Source: Neobacillus rhizophilus (GTDB lineage: Bacteria; Bacillota; Bacilli; Bacillales; Cytobacillaceae). From it: a DNA stretch of 47,500 nt. Position 1 is the first letter of the stretch, and each line of letters opens with the position of its first letter. A program made the position numbers and the translations under genes. The notes beneath the pieces are model-generated. The model did no database searches and was not told where the DNA came from. It was given only the letters and a program-made list of their open reading frames with translations. Shown here piece by piece: positions 7,053-16,365 of this stretch. The stretch is from NCBI RefSeq assembly GCF_018343535.1, contig NZ_JAGYPF010000011.1, positions 1-47,500 of the forward strand, in the 5' to 3' direction.

Positions 7053-9238
7053 GCGATTGTCTTTTTAATTAAATTTTCCCACAATTCCCGCGTTTCCTTC
7101 CAGCTTCCCTCGGGCAGGTTTTGATTGTATATGTACTGCTCATAGCGGTGCGTTAAGCGCGTCATTTCCCTCGTCGAGAAGAACGTGTCGATATAGCGGG
7201 CATAGTTACGAAGTGTTTGATTTTCCTTACGTTTTAACCCGTAACGGTCGAGCTGACTTAGTAAAATCAAGTAGGCTGCACCGATGGTTTCATCCTTTTT
7301 CCTAAAACGGTACCGCAGCATGACGAGATACGGGAACCATTTGCCGCGAATTCGATACAAAAGCGCAATAACAGCAGCAGCAAGCATGCCGCCAAACACA
7401 ATCCATTTCCACTCATTTTTGAAGAACAACTGGATATTTCTCCAGATATCCCTGATATCAAAGGAGTTATCTTTCTTTACATTTGCTGTTTCTTCGAGCG
7501 GCTTCTTTTCCGGTTTTTTAACAGGTGCAGGCGCAGGTGTTTGCGTATTTGTGGAAGTCTGCCCTGATGTAAAGTCTATGTTAATACTGTTTGAGAACCC
7601 TTTTGTCGGTTCAAAGGGAATCCAGCCTTGAGTCGGGATAAATACCTCTACCCAGGAATGAGCATTATTATTAGTGATTGTGTAAAGCTCTTTCGTTTCG
7701 TCATCCCGGCTGTATTCCAGGAACTCTCCTCCCGTAAATCCCTTTACCCAGCGGGTTGGAATGCCAATCGAGCGGAGCATGACGGCCATTGAACTGGAAA
7801 AATTATCGCAGTACCCTGTTTTCGTATCGAATAAAAATTGGTCCACATAATCGTCTTTCCCCCCCGGGATAGCGACATTTTTCTGGTCATAGGTGTATTC
7901 TGTATTTCCAAAATACCGCTCCACTGCCCTGGCTTTGTCGAACCAATTCGTTTCGGAAGCGGTGACCTCTTCTGTTAATTGTTTGATTCTTGGCGGCAGC
8001 TCTTCCGGAATCTGGGTATACCTTTTGTAAAACTCCGCGTTCATCACTGCCGGGTCATAGCCGGTCGTTTTTCTTAAATCTACAGCTTGGTATTTAGGAA
8101 CTTTAAAATCAACCGTATAATCCACATTGCCGATATTTCTGATTTTCTCCGTATTTGTATCAATTTGAATCGGGTATTGTTCAGGCAGATTTGGTTGGAA
8201 ATCAATGAACTTTTGAATTCCGGCCGGATAAGCAACATAAGAAACAAACTCCCCAGCCGGATTGACTTTAGCTGTTTCATTGGTTGTTTCCACATTACTT
8301 GGTATAGATAATACCGGCACTAAATCAGACTGTCTAAAATCAATGGTTGTCGACCCCGATGCAAGCCAGCCCTTACCGGTATACACATCCTTCGTTTCAA
8401 CCTTCCAATAGTTTTTGCCATTCGACTCAACCGTAAAAACAGTGGTATCATCCCCAATAAACGGACCGCCCAATCGGGAGTCATTCGCCCCGTAGCCAAT
8501 CCGGCTGATACCGCCGATGCCGTCACTGCCACCCTTGTTACCCGCCGCTTTTAAATACGGAACCGGGTCGGGCCAAATAGGCGCCGCCTTCGGAGCGGCA
8601 ATTCCAACAATCACACTAAAGGCAACCATAATAACAAGCGGCACCATCCATTTTTTTATAAAAGCGGAGTTGCTGTTGCTATTTTCTCTTCGGTTGATGC
8701 GGAAAAACGTCAGCATGCCCATGACGGCAAAACCGGCCGCCACAGTACGGACGATGGCAATTTTGGCATCATAGACAGTAAATGTATCAAGAACCGTGAT
8801 ATATATTATCGTCATAAAGAAAAAGATAAAGATCCGCTGCTGTCGCAGGAGCCAATAATGGATAAGATAGACCATGATCCACATCAAGATAAAAAACAGC
8901 AGGGTGCGGAATTCATTCGATAGTTCATTCCAGTTCCTAGCCACAATGGACCATAAGTTATTAATTACATCCTCAGAAAAAGAACCTAACCATCCGGAGT
9001 GAAAAAATCCCCCCTTGTAATGGAACCGATTAATCGAAAAAAGAACGAAAACAATCTTAATCAGCCATTGCCAAAACCATTTCATTTGCAGATAGGACAA
9101 GGCAAACGCAATAATCAAAAAAACAATAAACGTTTCGATATGGTCCGTATCTGTTAATTGTTCTACCGGCCTAAGCCACTCCCAAAGCAGTAAAAATCCA
9201 AAGGTATATAAAAGAAAGGTTGGGAAATCTCTTTTCAT
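7049..9238 (-). CDS. yebA: TgpA-type membrane transglutaminase-like protein
   Basis: A 729-residue membrane protein of the TgpA family. The N-terminal 215 residues form about six membrane segments, an outside region follows, and a transglutaminase-like domain lies around residues 425-550. One further membrane segment is at about 612-629, with a cytoplasmic DUF4129-like tail after it. The thiol-protease-like triad is visible: Cys477 in TGYCDNFSSS, His527 in NNNAHSWVEV, and an acidic residue in the following WIPFEPTKG. A proline/threonine-rich linker occurs near 560-585. The start overlaps the DUF58 stop by one base (TAATG), so it is translationally coupled. MoxR-DUF58-TgpA sets are widespread; their biochemical role in Bacillus is not established. 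The symbol follows the B. subtilis syntenic gene. Confidence 0.85.
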   Translation of the reverse strand: MKRDFPTFLLYTFGFLLLWEWLRPVEQLTDTDHIETFIVFLIIAFALSYLQMKWFWQWLIKIVFVLFSINRFHYKGGFFHSGWLGSFSEDVINNLWSIVARNWNELSNEFRTLLFFILMWIMVYLIHYWLLRQQRIFIFFFMTIIYITVLDTFTVYDAKIAIVRTVAAGFAVMGMLTFFRINRRENSNSNSAFIKKWMVPLVIMVAFSVIVGIAAPKAAPIWPDPVPYLKAAGNKGGSDGIGGISRIGYGANDSRLGGPFIGDDTTVFTVESNGKNYWKVETKDVYTGKGWLASGSTTIDFRQSDLVPVLSIPSNVETTNETAKVNPAGEFVSYVAYPAGIQKFIDFQPNLPEQYPIQIDTNTEKIRNIGNVDYTVDFKVPKYQAVDLRKTTGYDPAVMNAEFYKRYTQIPEELPPRIKQLTEEVTASETNWFDKARAVERYFGNTEYTYDQKNVAIPGGKDDYVDQFLFDTKTGYCDNFSSSMAVMLRSIGIPTRWVKGFTGGEFLEYSRDDETKELYTITNNNAHSWVEVFIPTQGWIPFEPTKGFSNSINIDFTSGQTSTNTQTPAPAPVKKPEKKPLEETANVKKDNSFDIRDIWRNIQLFFKNEWKWIVFGGMLAAAVIALLYRIRGKWFPYLVMLRYRFRKKDETIGAAYLILLSQLDRYGLKRKENQTLRNYARYIDTFFSTREMTRLTHRYEQYIYNQNLPEGSWKETRELWENLIKKTIA

Positions 9239-10455
9239 TAATATAACGTCACCTCCGAGAAGGCAGATGCGAATTGACCGTCATGAACCAATATCACACG
9301 GACGCCGCGGGCGTTTGCAACTACAATGAGCGAGCGTTCATTGTCGTCAGGCACTTCATGTTCAGCTTTGATGAGGAAAAGGGTAATCGCCCCTTTTCTT
9401 TGGCCAAGAAAGCTGGCTTTTTCAATCAAAGGCTTGGTTAACTGGGCCGTTACGAGCATGAATGAAACGGTTTGCTGAATAAATAGGCCATCTGCTTCAA
9501 TGACCTTTTCTAGCGGTAAAAAGCTTTTTGCTTCGATTTTTGCGAGATGATAGAAAAGCTGCTGCATCTGCTGTTCCCCGCCTCTGATTGGAAACGAGGC
9601 TCGTTCCTTGCTGATGGTAAGAAGACCGGTTTGCGCCCCTTTTTTCAAAACAGCCCTTAGTAAGGTGGCCGTGAACGAAACTACTGCTTCAAAGCGTTTA
9701 TCCGGTACGCAGTCCATCACCACAAATACATCATGAGACTGCCTCTGTTCAAACTCTTTTGTCATAATCTCATTCCGCTTGGCGGTTGCCTTCCAGTTAA
9801 TCCAAGAAAATCGGTCGCCCGGCTGATAGTCCCTGACGCCGACCGCCATGGTCGTATCGCGCTGGACCCGTTCTCGGGATGCTGTCAAACCTTGATCATA
9901 CTGATGCTCAAACGGACGGTAGAGGAGCTCGGCATAGGCCGGGTAGACAATGACTTTCCCTTCAGCTGGGTGTGTTTTTTCCTTTTCAAATAAGCCGAGC
10001 GGGTCGCCAGTCCTTAGGGTGAAGGATTGAAAAAAATGCTCGCCGCGCGGCAGTTTATCGATGGTATATTCATAGGTAAACTCTTTTTTAAACCCGGGAA
10101 ACAAGATGGCCTTCGTGGAGCTGGCTTTATCGGCATATTCTAATGATTGGTCCAGGTTATCTTGGATGATTAAATAAAATAACGGAAAGCCTTTCGACCT
10201 TCTTATCTGGACGGTTACTTTTAACGGTTCCCCGGCATTGTAGTCCGTTTTGGACAGAACCCTTTTGACTTCCAGTTCGTTCAAAGAATAGAAGGAAAGT
10301 GCAACGCAATAAACCGCAAACGGCAGGAAGCTGTAAAACAGAAACCAGCTGACAAATCCCCCTTGGAACATTGCATAGGAGAAGGTCAGGAAGATCAAGA
10401 AAAATAACAGGATAAATTTCCAAGCCCTTTTGGTGAATTTCCTTAGTTTTTTCAT
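9238..10455 (-). CDS. yeaD: DUF58 domain protein (MoxR operon partner)
   Basis: A 405-residue protein with two N-terminal membrane segments (about residues 13-58) and a DUF58 domain, which belongs to the von Willebrand factor A superfamily. The DUF58 signature is seen as YQPGDRFSWINWKATAKR near residues 210-228, and a MIDAS-like start FVVMDCVPD follows at about 245. It starts one base after the moxR stop and ends in a one-base overlap with the TgpA-like gene, so the three genes are a single unit. Members of this family probably work with the MoxR ATPase on membrane or periplasmic proteins, but no substrate can be named. Syntenic to B. subtilis yeaD. Confidence 0.85.
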   Translation of the reverse strand: MKKLRKFTKRAWKFILLFFLIFLTFSYAMFQGGFVSWFLFYSFLPFAVYCVALSFYSLNELEVKRVLSKTDYNAGEPLKVTVQIRRSKGFPLFYLIIQDNLDQSLEYADKASSTKAILFPGFKKEFTYEYTIDKLPRGEHFFQSFTLRTGDPLGLFEKEKTHPAEGKVIVYPAYAELLYRPFEHQYDQGLTASRERVQRDTTMAVGVRDYQPGDRFSWINWKATAKRNEIMTKEFEQRQSHDVFVVMDCVPDKRFEAVVSFTATLLRAVLKKGAQTGLLTISKERASFPIRGGEQQMQQLFYHLAKIEAKSFLPLEKVIEADGLFIQQTVSFMLVTAQLTKPLIEKASFLGQRKGAITLFLIKAEHEVPDDNERSLIVVANARGVRVILVHDGQFASAFSEVTLY

Positions 10456-10456
10456 A

Positions 10457-11413
10457 TTATTTCACAAGCCTTTGGACAGGAACAGGAACTCTGTTAACCA
10501 CCCGATTCACCACTTCCTCCGAGGTGATCCCTTCAAATTTCGCTTCTGACTTTAAAATAATCCGGTGCGACAGGACGTATGGCGCTAAATATTGAATATC
10601 ATCCGGCAGCACATAGTCACGTCCAAAAATAAAGGCATAGGCTTGCGCAGCTTTCATCAGGGCAATGGATCCCCTTGGGCTTGCGCCGAGGTAAACACTT
10701 CCATACCCTCTTGTCCGGTTAACGATATCCACGATATAGCGCTTGATCGTATCATCAACGAACACTTCCTTGACTTCTTGTTGCAGGGCGCGCAGGCCCT
10801 CCAGATCAATAACAGGCTGAAGGTCCTCGATTGGCGGCACCTTTTGCGCCCGGTTCAAAACCTCAATTTCTTCATGGATGTCGGGGTAGCCCATTTTCAT
10901 TTTTAATAAAAAGCGGTCGAGCTGTGCTTCCGGAAGCGGATATGTACCTTCATATTCTATTGGGTTTTGCGTAGCCATGACGAAAAACGGCTTTTGGAGT
11001 TTATGGGTCACGCCGTCAATCGTGACACTTGCTTCCTCCATGCCTTCGAGTAGTGCAGACTGTGTCTTTGGCGAAGTCCGGTTAATCTCATCGGCGAGGA
11101 TAATATTGCCCATCAACGGACCCGGTCGGAATTGAAATTCCATTTCCTTCGGATTGTAAATGGACACGCCGGTTACATCTGATGGCAGCAGGTCCGGGGT
11201 GAACTGGATTCTCCGGAAGTTGGCATTGACTGATTTAGCTAAGGCACGGACCATCATCGTTTTTCCAACACCCGGCACGTCTTCAAGCAGAACATGGCCT
11301 CCTGCCAGCAGCGCGACAAGGCTTAGTTCCGCGACATTTCTTTTTCCAATCATAACCTTTTCAATGTTCGCGAGAATTTTATCTATTGTGGGATTCAATT
11401 GTTCATGGGCCAA
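10457..11413 (-). CDS. yeaC: MoxR-family AAA+ ATPase
   Basis: A 318-residue AAA+ ATPase of the MoxR group, thought to act as a chaperone for assembling protein complexes together with VWA-domain partners. Visible motifs are the Walker A (EDVPGVGKTMM), the Walker B (NIILADEINR), sensor 1 (FVMATQNPIEYEGTYPLPEAQ, shortened here) with the arginine finger region LDRFLLKM, and sensor 2 (ASPRGSIAL). The start is a TTG with AAGGAGG about eight bases upstream; no in-frame ATG is close. It heads the operon with the DUF58 and TgpA-like genes, matching B. subtilis yeaC-yeaD-yebA. Confidence 0.9.
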   Translation of the reverse strand: MAHEQLNPTIDKILANIEKVMIGKRNVAELSLVALLAGGHVLLEDVPGVGKTMMVRALAKSVNANFRRIQFTPDLLPSDVTGVSIYNPKEMEFQFRPGPLMGNIILADEINRTSPKTQSALLEGMEEASVTIDGVTHKLQKPFFVMATQNPIEYEGTYPLPEAQLDRFLLKMKMGYPDIHEEIEVLNRAQKVPPIEDLQPVIDLEGLRALQQEVKEVFVDDTIKRYIVDIVNRTRGYGSVYLGASPRGSIALMKAAQAYAFIFGRDYVLPDDIQYLAPYVLSHRIILKSEAKFEGITSEEVVNRVVNRVPVPVQRLVK

Positions 11414-11545
11414 GGCTTACTCCTCCTTATTCAAAAAACCAAATAATTACATTCCATCTATGTATTCGATTTTTTCTTGAAAAATTCCTGTAAAAAAGAC
11501 ACAGATATTTCAACTATTAGACGGATCATAAGGAGGAAATGTTTC

Positions 11546-12394
11546 TTACTTTTTTGTTAAATTGTAAATGTACGTTTTAACAAGTTTATACACATAACTC
11601 TGGCCTGCTGTTTCTGTATCGGGGTTGTATTTTTCACCGTTTACAATGTTATTAGTCACAATTCGGATCCCCAAGAAAGGGACTTGGAAGCTTTCTGCAA
11701 CTTGGGCTGCTGATGCTGCTTCCATTTCTTCCACAGAGGTGCCGAATAGGCTGTTCAGCCAATTGATTCGGTCCACTTCGTTATTCCATACATCCGCTGA
11801 ACCGATCGTACCTTCGACAACTTTTCCTTTGTGATACTGGTCCCTTATTTTCATAGCCTCCGCTAACAACGCCTTATCTCCTTCGAAATATCGGATTGGC
11901 CCCGCCTTCACCTCTTCCTCACTTTCCTCTGAAGCGGTTAAGTCCATAGGCATCCACGTTGTCGGGGCAATCCCTTGATTTTTCCCTCTTATTTCTGTTT
12001 TGAACGAGCCGATATTGGTCACTCTTTTTCCGACGACAATATCAAAAACATGTATATCGGGAACATGGCCGCCTGATGTACCTTGATTAATAATAGCAAT
12101 TGGGTGATATTTGACGAGGGCAATGGCCGTAGCCGCCGCGGCATTTTCCATTCCTTTCCCTGTTTTTGAAACGATAACCGGATAGCGGTTGATTTCGCCT
12201 TTATAAAAAACAAACGATCCATACTTTTCTTTTTTAACTTTTTCTAATCCCCGAATTAACTGGTCAACCTCGACCGGCATGGCCCCTTGGATAACTATCG
12301 GCCTTTGTGCTGATTTTGCGTTTACCTCTGTTTCAAACATTAAAAAGAAGCTTAATACTATTAAGGCTGCTGGGATTATTTTCTTAGCAATCAC
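11546..12394 (-). CDS. Secreted MTAN/nucleoside phosphorylase-like protein
   Basis: Belongs to the PNP/UDP phosphorylase fold, closest in motif to methylthioadenosine/S-adenosylhomocysteine nucleosidases. I start it at the GTG at 12394, because AAGGGAG lies nine bases upstream and this gives a clean signal peptide (hydrophobic run IIPAALIVLSFFLMF, then VNAKSA), so it is probably exported. Compared with E. coli MTAN, the Glu12 equivalent is kept (GAMPVEV), as is Glu174 (EEMEAAS). The usual SD motif holding the catalytic Asp197 reads IVTNNIVN, so the general acid appears replaced by Asn. The protein may be a binding protein or use another nucleoside. It is monocistronic between two terminated genes. 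Family placement is fairly sure, activity is not. Confidence 0.7.
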   Translation of the reverse strand: MIAKKIIPAALIVLSFFLMFETEVNAKSAQRPIVIQGAMPVEVDQLIRGLEKVKKEKYGSFVFYKGEINRYPVIVSKTGKGMENAAAATAIALVKYHPIAIINQGTSGGHVPDIHVFDIVVGKRVTNIGSFKTEIRGKNQGIAPTTWMPMDLTASEESEEEVKAGPIRYFEGDKALLAEAMKIRDQYHKGKVVEGTIGSADVWNNEVDRINWLNSLFGTSVEEMEAASAAQVAESFQVPFLGIRIVTNNIVNGEKYNPDTETAGQSYVYKLVKTYIYNLTKK

Positions 12395-12435
12395 AATTTG
12401 CATCTCCCTTTCATAAAATTCTCCAATCAATCTAA

Positions 12436-12471
12436 CAAAAAGACTACCTCCTTATTATCAGGAAGTAGTCT
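12436..12471 (-). terminator. Terminator after CocE-type hydrolase gene
   Basis: On the minus strand GACTACTTCCT pairs with AGGAGGTAGTC and is followed by TTTTTG. It separates the upstream hydrolase gene from the nucleosidase-like gene. Confidence 0.85.
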
Positions 12472-12528
12472 CTGATTTAGCCGAAATATATTTGTTCAGG
12501 CAGATTCATAACAAGAATGCTCAACTTT

Positions 12529-14256
12529 TTACTTTCGGCGAATAACCGGAAGTATTATATGGGATGGATAGTCTTCCTCGTGATAAATTATTTGCATGGC
12601 AGGTCTTGATTCCAGATCTGTCAGCATTGTTCCACCATTATTCATATTTACATCAAATCTTGGGAAATTGCTCGAAGAAACTTCAACCCTAATTCTATGT
12701 CCAGGCATAAAAACATTACTCGTTGCCCACAGGTCAATCTCATAGGCTTTTACCTCATTACCGATTCGCTTGTAAACATCGCTTGCCCGTACGATTCCAT
12801 CCGTTAAATTGTAGGCGGTCCCGTTAGGCAGTACATCCACTAATTTGGCGGTGAAATCGGTATCAACCCCATCCGTTTTAGCATATAAAACCACTTTAAT
12901 CGGTCCTGTGACCTCTAGCTCATCCTCTAAAACTTGACTTGTAAAAACGAGGACATCTTCCCGTTCCTCAACTGCACGCTGATCAGCAGGCCCAGTTAAT
13001 GCCCCCGTGTGAAGTAACGTCCCGCCCCCTGTTGTCGGAACCGGGTATTTGGGATTGAAAATAAACTGGTCAAAGGGTTCGCTTTTGGGAGGTTCGGTAG
13101 AAAGCTGCCCATTTCCAAATCTAGTATTAGCAACACCTTCACTATGAAAATAGTAAGGAATATGCGTGGTGTCAGGTAATGGCCAAACCTCCTCTTCACG
13201 CCACACATTTTCTCCCATCACAAAAATCTTAACTGGTTTCTCAGAAAGAAGGCCCGTATCGACCCCTTTCAGCCACTGATCAAACCAGCGAAGGTGAAGA
13301 TTCGTTAGGTCTTCTTTGTAGTTAATCCAGTTTTCTGAAGCATGCAGCCCAAATCTGCGTTCCCCGATGGAAAAACCAAAGTTTCCGTGGGCCCATGGGC
13401 CAATCATTAACATTTGAGTTTGATTTGAGCTCTGTTTCAACTTTACAAAGTTAGCAATTGAAGGTCCTAAGAAACAATCGTACCAACCGGCAAGATGGTA
13501 AGCTGGCACGTTTATTTTCTTCAATTTTTCTTCTGTCAATGAAACTTGTTTCCAAGCATCATCGTCGGGTTTCCATTCAGCCATTTCGAAAAAATAGCTT
13601 AAGATGTCCAAATTTTTTAACGGCGGCCATTCCCTCAATGGTACAGCTGTATACCAATCTTCAACCGTGTCGATATACTCAGCCAATTCTCGCATCTTTT
13701 CTTCATATTCTGCTAGGTTCACATATTTTCGTTTAAGCTCATCGCCAGCAATAGACTCAAGTGCCCATGAAATATTCTGGCCTAACTCATAAACCCCATT
13801 TCGAAAAAAGCCGCCATCTCTAATATCACTTAAAGTTTGTGCCGGAAAGATGGCTTTTAAATGGGGTGGATTTTCGGCTGCAGCAAGCAATTGTGTATAA
13901 CCGTAATACGACAAACCAAACATCCCGACGTTTCCATCAGAATATGGCAGTCCCGCTGCCCATTCAACCGCATCATAGCCATCATTTCCTTCGTGTTTAA
14001 AAGGATAAAAGTCCCCTTCCGAAGAAAATCGTCCTCTTACATCCTGAATAATCACTACATAGCCATTTTCCACTAAACGGTGCGTGTCCAAATAACGATG
14101 AGAATAATATCGTTCATTTTTGTTATAGGGCAAACGTGTAAGTAAAACAGGATATTGATTCCCATCGTTCGGCCTGTAAACATCAGCATATAAAATGGTG
14201 CCATCTCTTAACGTACAGGGGACATTTTTTTCAACTAAAATTTGCATTGAGGCCAT
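12529..14256 (-). CDS. CocE/NonD family alpha/beta hydrolase
   Basis: A 575-residue hydrolase of the X-Pro dipeptidyl-peptidase S15 / cocaine esterase superfamily. The nucleophile elbow is GLSYYGYTQ (Ser near residue 119, motif GxSxxG), preceded by the oxyanion-region motif QDVRGRFSSEGDFYPF. An Asp in LAGWYDCFLGP and a His in IGPWAHGNFGF fit the rest of the triad. The C-terminal third has the jelly-roll X-Pro peptidase C-terminal domain (ending PGHRIRVEVSSSNFPRFDVN). No signal peptide is visible, so it is probably cytoplasmic. AAAGGAG sits ten bases before the ATG. The substrate (an ester, amide or Xaa-Pro peptide) cannot be decided. It neighbours the carnitine-type cluster but is separated from it by 350 bases. 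Confidence 0.85.
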   Translation of the reverse strand: MASMQILVEKNVPCTLRDGTILYADVYRPNDGNQYPVLLTRLPYNKNERYYSHRYLDTHRLVENGYVVIIQDVRGRFSSEGDFYPFKHEGNDGYDAVEWAAGLPYSDGNVGMFGLSYYGYTQLLAAAENPPHLKAIFPAQTLSDIRDGGFFRNGVYELGQNISWALESIAGDELKRKYVNLAEYEEKMRELAEYIDTVEDWYTAVPLREWPPLKNLDILSYFFEMAEWKPDDDAWKQVSLTEEKLKKINVPAYHLAGWYDCFLGPSIANFVKLKQSSNQTQMLMIGPWAHGNFGFSIGERRFGLHASENWINYKEDLTNLHLRWFDQWLKGVDTGLLSEKPVKIFVMGENVWREEEVWPLPDTTHIPYYFHSEGVANTRFGNGQLSTEPPKSEPFDQFIFNPKYPVPTTGGGTLLHTGALTGPADQRAVEEREDVLVFTSQVLEDELEVTGPIKVVLYAKTDGVDTDFTAKLVDVLPNGTAYNLTDGIVRASDVYKRIGNEVKAYEIDLWATSNVFMPGHRIRVEVSSSNFPRFDVNMNNGGTMLTDLESRPAMQIIYHEEDYPSHIILPVIRRK

Positions 14257-14346
14257 TTCAATTTTTCTCCTTTTCCCTCTCTATTTTTAGGAGTTGATAT
14301 CGTTTATTAATGGTTCTTGCATCAATATAACCTGCTTGCCATACCA

Positions 14347-14517
14347 CTAACGGTAAGCATGGCAACCAACAGTTAAGGAGCCAATCGCGGGAATGATGGT
14401 TAGTAAAGCAATCCATTTCTGCACAGGGTTAAATTCCTGCCTTTTCGGAGTGGTGATTGATTTGCTGTATAACAAAAGTTCGAAGAGGTTAATTTCGAAA
14501 AATTCGATATATAATAT
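14347..14517 (-). pseudogene. Possible remnant of a permease gene
   Basis: The 350-base gap between the hydrolase and the BCCT gene contains an open frame of about 56 codons on the minus strand without a proper start. It includes PKRQEFNPVQKWIALLTI followed by IPAIGSLTVGCHAYR. This reads like a basic cytoplasmic loop plus one membrane segment of a transporter end. I cannot name the family. Apart from this and the inverted repeat at 14561-14595 I see nothing else in the gap. Confidence 0.3.
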
Positions 14518-14560
14518 TTATAATAATCAGAAAATTTGGTTGACACTTTGAGAAACTATG

Positions 14561-14595
14561 CCTCTCCTAATATGAATGTTCATCATTAGGAGAGG
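14561..14595. terminator. Inverted repeat after BCCT gene, likely terminator
   Basis: CCTCTCCTAA and TTAGGAGAGG form a 10-bp stem with a 15-base loop. The T-rich stretch follows it on the plus strand rather than on the minus strand, where the BCCT gene ends. It may terminate poorly for that gene, or work in the other direction. Confidence 0.55.
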
Positions 14596-14605
14596 TTGTT
14601 ATTTT

Positions 14606-16147
14606 TTATAATGCCCTTTTTTCAAGAGTTTCTGTATTTCTAGCTTTTTTGTTACTTGGTGTCTGAACTAATTCACCTTTGAGCCCTTTGAAGGTTGAAT
14701 AACACATGACCAACATTAAAATGGCCAGCGGGATGGATGTTGCGACAAGCGCTGATTGCAGTCCCTTTAAGCCGCCAGTTAAAATTAGAACAGCAGAAAC
14801 CGCAGCAATGACGACACCCCAAATGATTTTAGTAATTTGAGTAGGATTGGGATTACCGTTTTCACTGATCATTCCCAATACAAAAATAGCTGAATCCGCA
14901 GATGTAATAAAGAAAATAATCACGAGTACCATTGCCAAGACAGATAAGAACGAACTCATTGGGAAGAAATCAAAAAACTTAAATAAGGCAGATGTTACAT
15001 CTGAAGAAACAGCTTCAGCAATTGCTGTTTTACCATGATTTTGAATTAAGTCGAGTGCCGAACCTCCCATAACAGCAAACCATAAGAAGGACCCGAGTAC
15101 CGGGATGAAGACAGCACCCATCATAAATTCCTTAATGGTCCTTCCTTTAGAAATCCTCGCAACAAAACTTCCTACAAGCGGAGCCCATGCAATCCACCAG
15201 CCAAAGTAGAACAGCGTCCAACTGCCAATCCATTCACCCTTCCCGGCATTATACGGCTCCATGCGAAAGGACATGCCGATAAAGTTTTGGGCATAATCCC
15301 CAATTCCTTGCAAAAAGATTTTTAAGATGGATTGTGTAGGTCCAAGAATCAACATAAATCCTAATAAAGCAAATGCTAGAAGCATATTAAGATTAGATAA
15401 GTGTTTAATGCCGGCCTGCAGTCCAGAAACTGATGATGAAAGATAGAGAATCGTTGTAACAGCAATGATGATAACCTGAATATAAAAACCTACCGGAATA
15501 CCCCAAAGATAATGCATCCCGCTGTTTACTTGCAATGTTCCAAAACCTAGGGAAGTAGCAATTCCAATAACAATTGATAAAGTTACAATAATATCAATGA
15601 ATTTACCGAAAGAGCCCTTAATCTTGTCACCAACTAATGGATAAAAAACAGAACTTAAAGATGATGGCAATTTCTTTCTAAACTGGAAAAACGCTAAAGA
15701 AACACCTACAACTGCATAGCATGCCCACGCGGAAACTCCCCAGTGTAGATAAACAATTTGCATAGCCAGCTTTGCCGACTGCTCAGAAGATGCTTTTCCA
15801 AACGGAGGATCAATATAATAGGAGACAGGTTCAGCAACACCCCAAAAGACAAGGCTGATACCAATCGATGCACTGAAAAGCATGGCAATCCATGTGGCCG
15901 TTTTATATTCCGGACGATCGGAATCATCACCTAATCGGATATGACCAAATTTTGAAATGGCAATATACATACAAAATGCAAAGAAAACAAACACACTTCC
16001 AAGAATAAACCAGCCTAAGTTGTTATAAATAAAGCTTAATGATGAATTAGAGAAGTTCTCCAATTGTTTTGGAGCAAAAATACCAACACTGATTAGCAAC
16101 AGACTTAGAACTAAAGAAATATGAAAAACAGCTTTCTTGCTGCTCAT
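14606..16147 (-). CDS. BCCT family transporter (carnitine/betaine type)
   Basis: A 513-residue membrane protein with about 12 transmembrane segments of the betaine/carnitine/choline transporter family, driven by sodium or by substrate exchange. The family signature region is seen as WTLFYFGWWIAWAPLVGSF, followed by the conserved RISKGRTIKEF loop. The ATG has AGGGGTG six bases upstream. It lies downstream of the oxygenase operon in the same direction, 219 bases after the dehydrogenase gene, and has its own upstream cre-like site. By sequence it could be an OpuD-type osmolyte importer. Its position next to a quaternary-amine oxygenase, malic semialdehyde-type dehydrogenase and D-malate-type dehydrogenase points to a catabolic carnitine importer, as in E. 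coli yeaV beside yeaU, yeaW and yeaX. Confidence 0.88.
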   Translation of the reverse strand: MSSKKAVFHISLVLSLLLISVGIFAPKQLENFSNSSLSFIYNNLGWFILGSVFVFFAFCMYIAISKFGHIRLGDDSDRPEYKTATWIAMLFSASIGISLVFWGVAEPVSYYIDPPFGKASSEQSAKLAMQIVYLHWGVSAWACYAVVGVSLAFFQFRKKLPSSLSSVFYPLVGDKIKGSFGKFIDIIVTLSIVIGIATSLGFGTLQVNSGMHYLWGIPVGFYIQVIIIAVTTILYLSSSVSGLQAGIKHLSNLNMLLAFALLGFMLILGPTQSILKIFLQGIGDYAQNFIGMSFRMEPYNAGKGEWIGSWTLFYFGWWIAWAPLVGSFVARISKGRTIKEFMMGAVFIPVLGSFLWFAVMGGSALDLIQNHGKTAIAEAVSSDVTSALFKFFDFFPMSSFLSVLAMVLVIIFFITSADSAIFVLGMISENGNPNPTQITKIIWGVVIAAVSAVLILTGGLKGLQSALVATSIPLAILMLVMCYSTFKGLKGELVQTPSNKKARNTETLEKRAL

Positions 16148-16182
16148 CTGAACACCCCTTCATGTACAAAAAAAGTTTAATG

Positions 16183-16196
16183 TGTAAGCGATTACG
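16183..16196. promoter_or_regulatory. cre-like site upstream of BCCT gene
   Basis: TGTAAGCGATTACG matches the CcpA catabolite-responsive element TGNAANCGNTNNCA at all fixed positions except the last base. It lies about 36 bases upstream of the start codon. Repression of the transporter by preferred sugars is inferred. Confidence 0.5.
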
Positions 16197-16313
16197 ATTT
16201 CTAATAATAAAAAAGGATGATGAAAATAATCGAAAATTCAAATAAATAAATCAATAAAACCGTCTTTATGTGTTTGAGTTTCAACTCTATTAACTATAAC
16301 GAACTATAGGACG

Positions 16314-16345
16314 AGGCAGGACCGGCTCCATATGAGTTCCCGCCT
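16314..16345. repeat. Inverted repeat between dehydrogenase and BCCT genes
   Basis: On the minus strand AGGCGGGA pairs with TCCTGCCT (one G-T pair) with an inner CTC/GAG pairing. It follows the dehydrogenase stop codon but lacks a T run on either side, so it could be an RNA-stabilising hairpin or a weak terminator between the oxygenase operon and the transporter gene. Confidence 0.45.
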
Positions 16346-16365
16346 TCGTACCTTGCATTTAAAGA

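Noticed and set aside
16314..16345. The inverted repeat after the D-malate-type dehydrogenase gene as a rho-independent terminator
   Set aside because: No T run follows on either strand, so I list it only as an inverted repeat.
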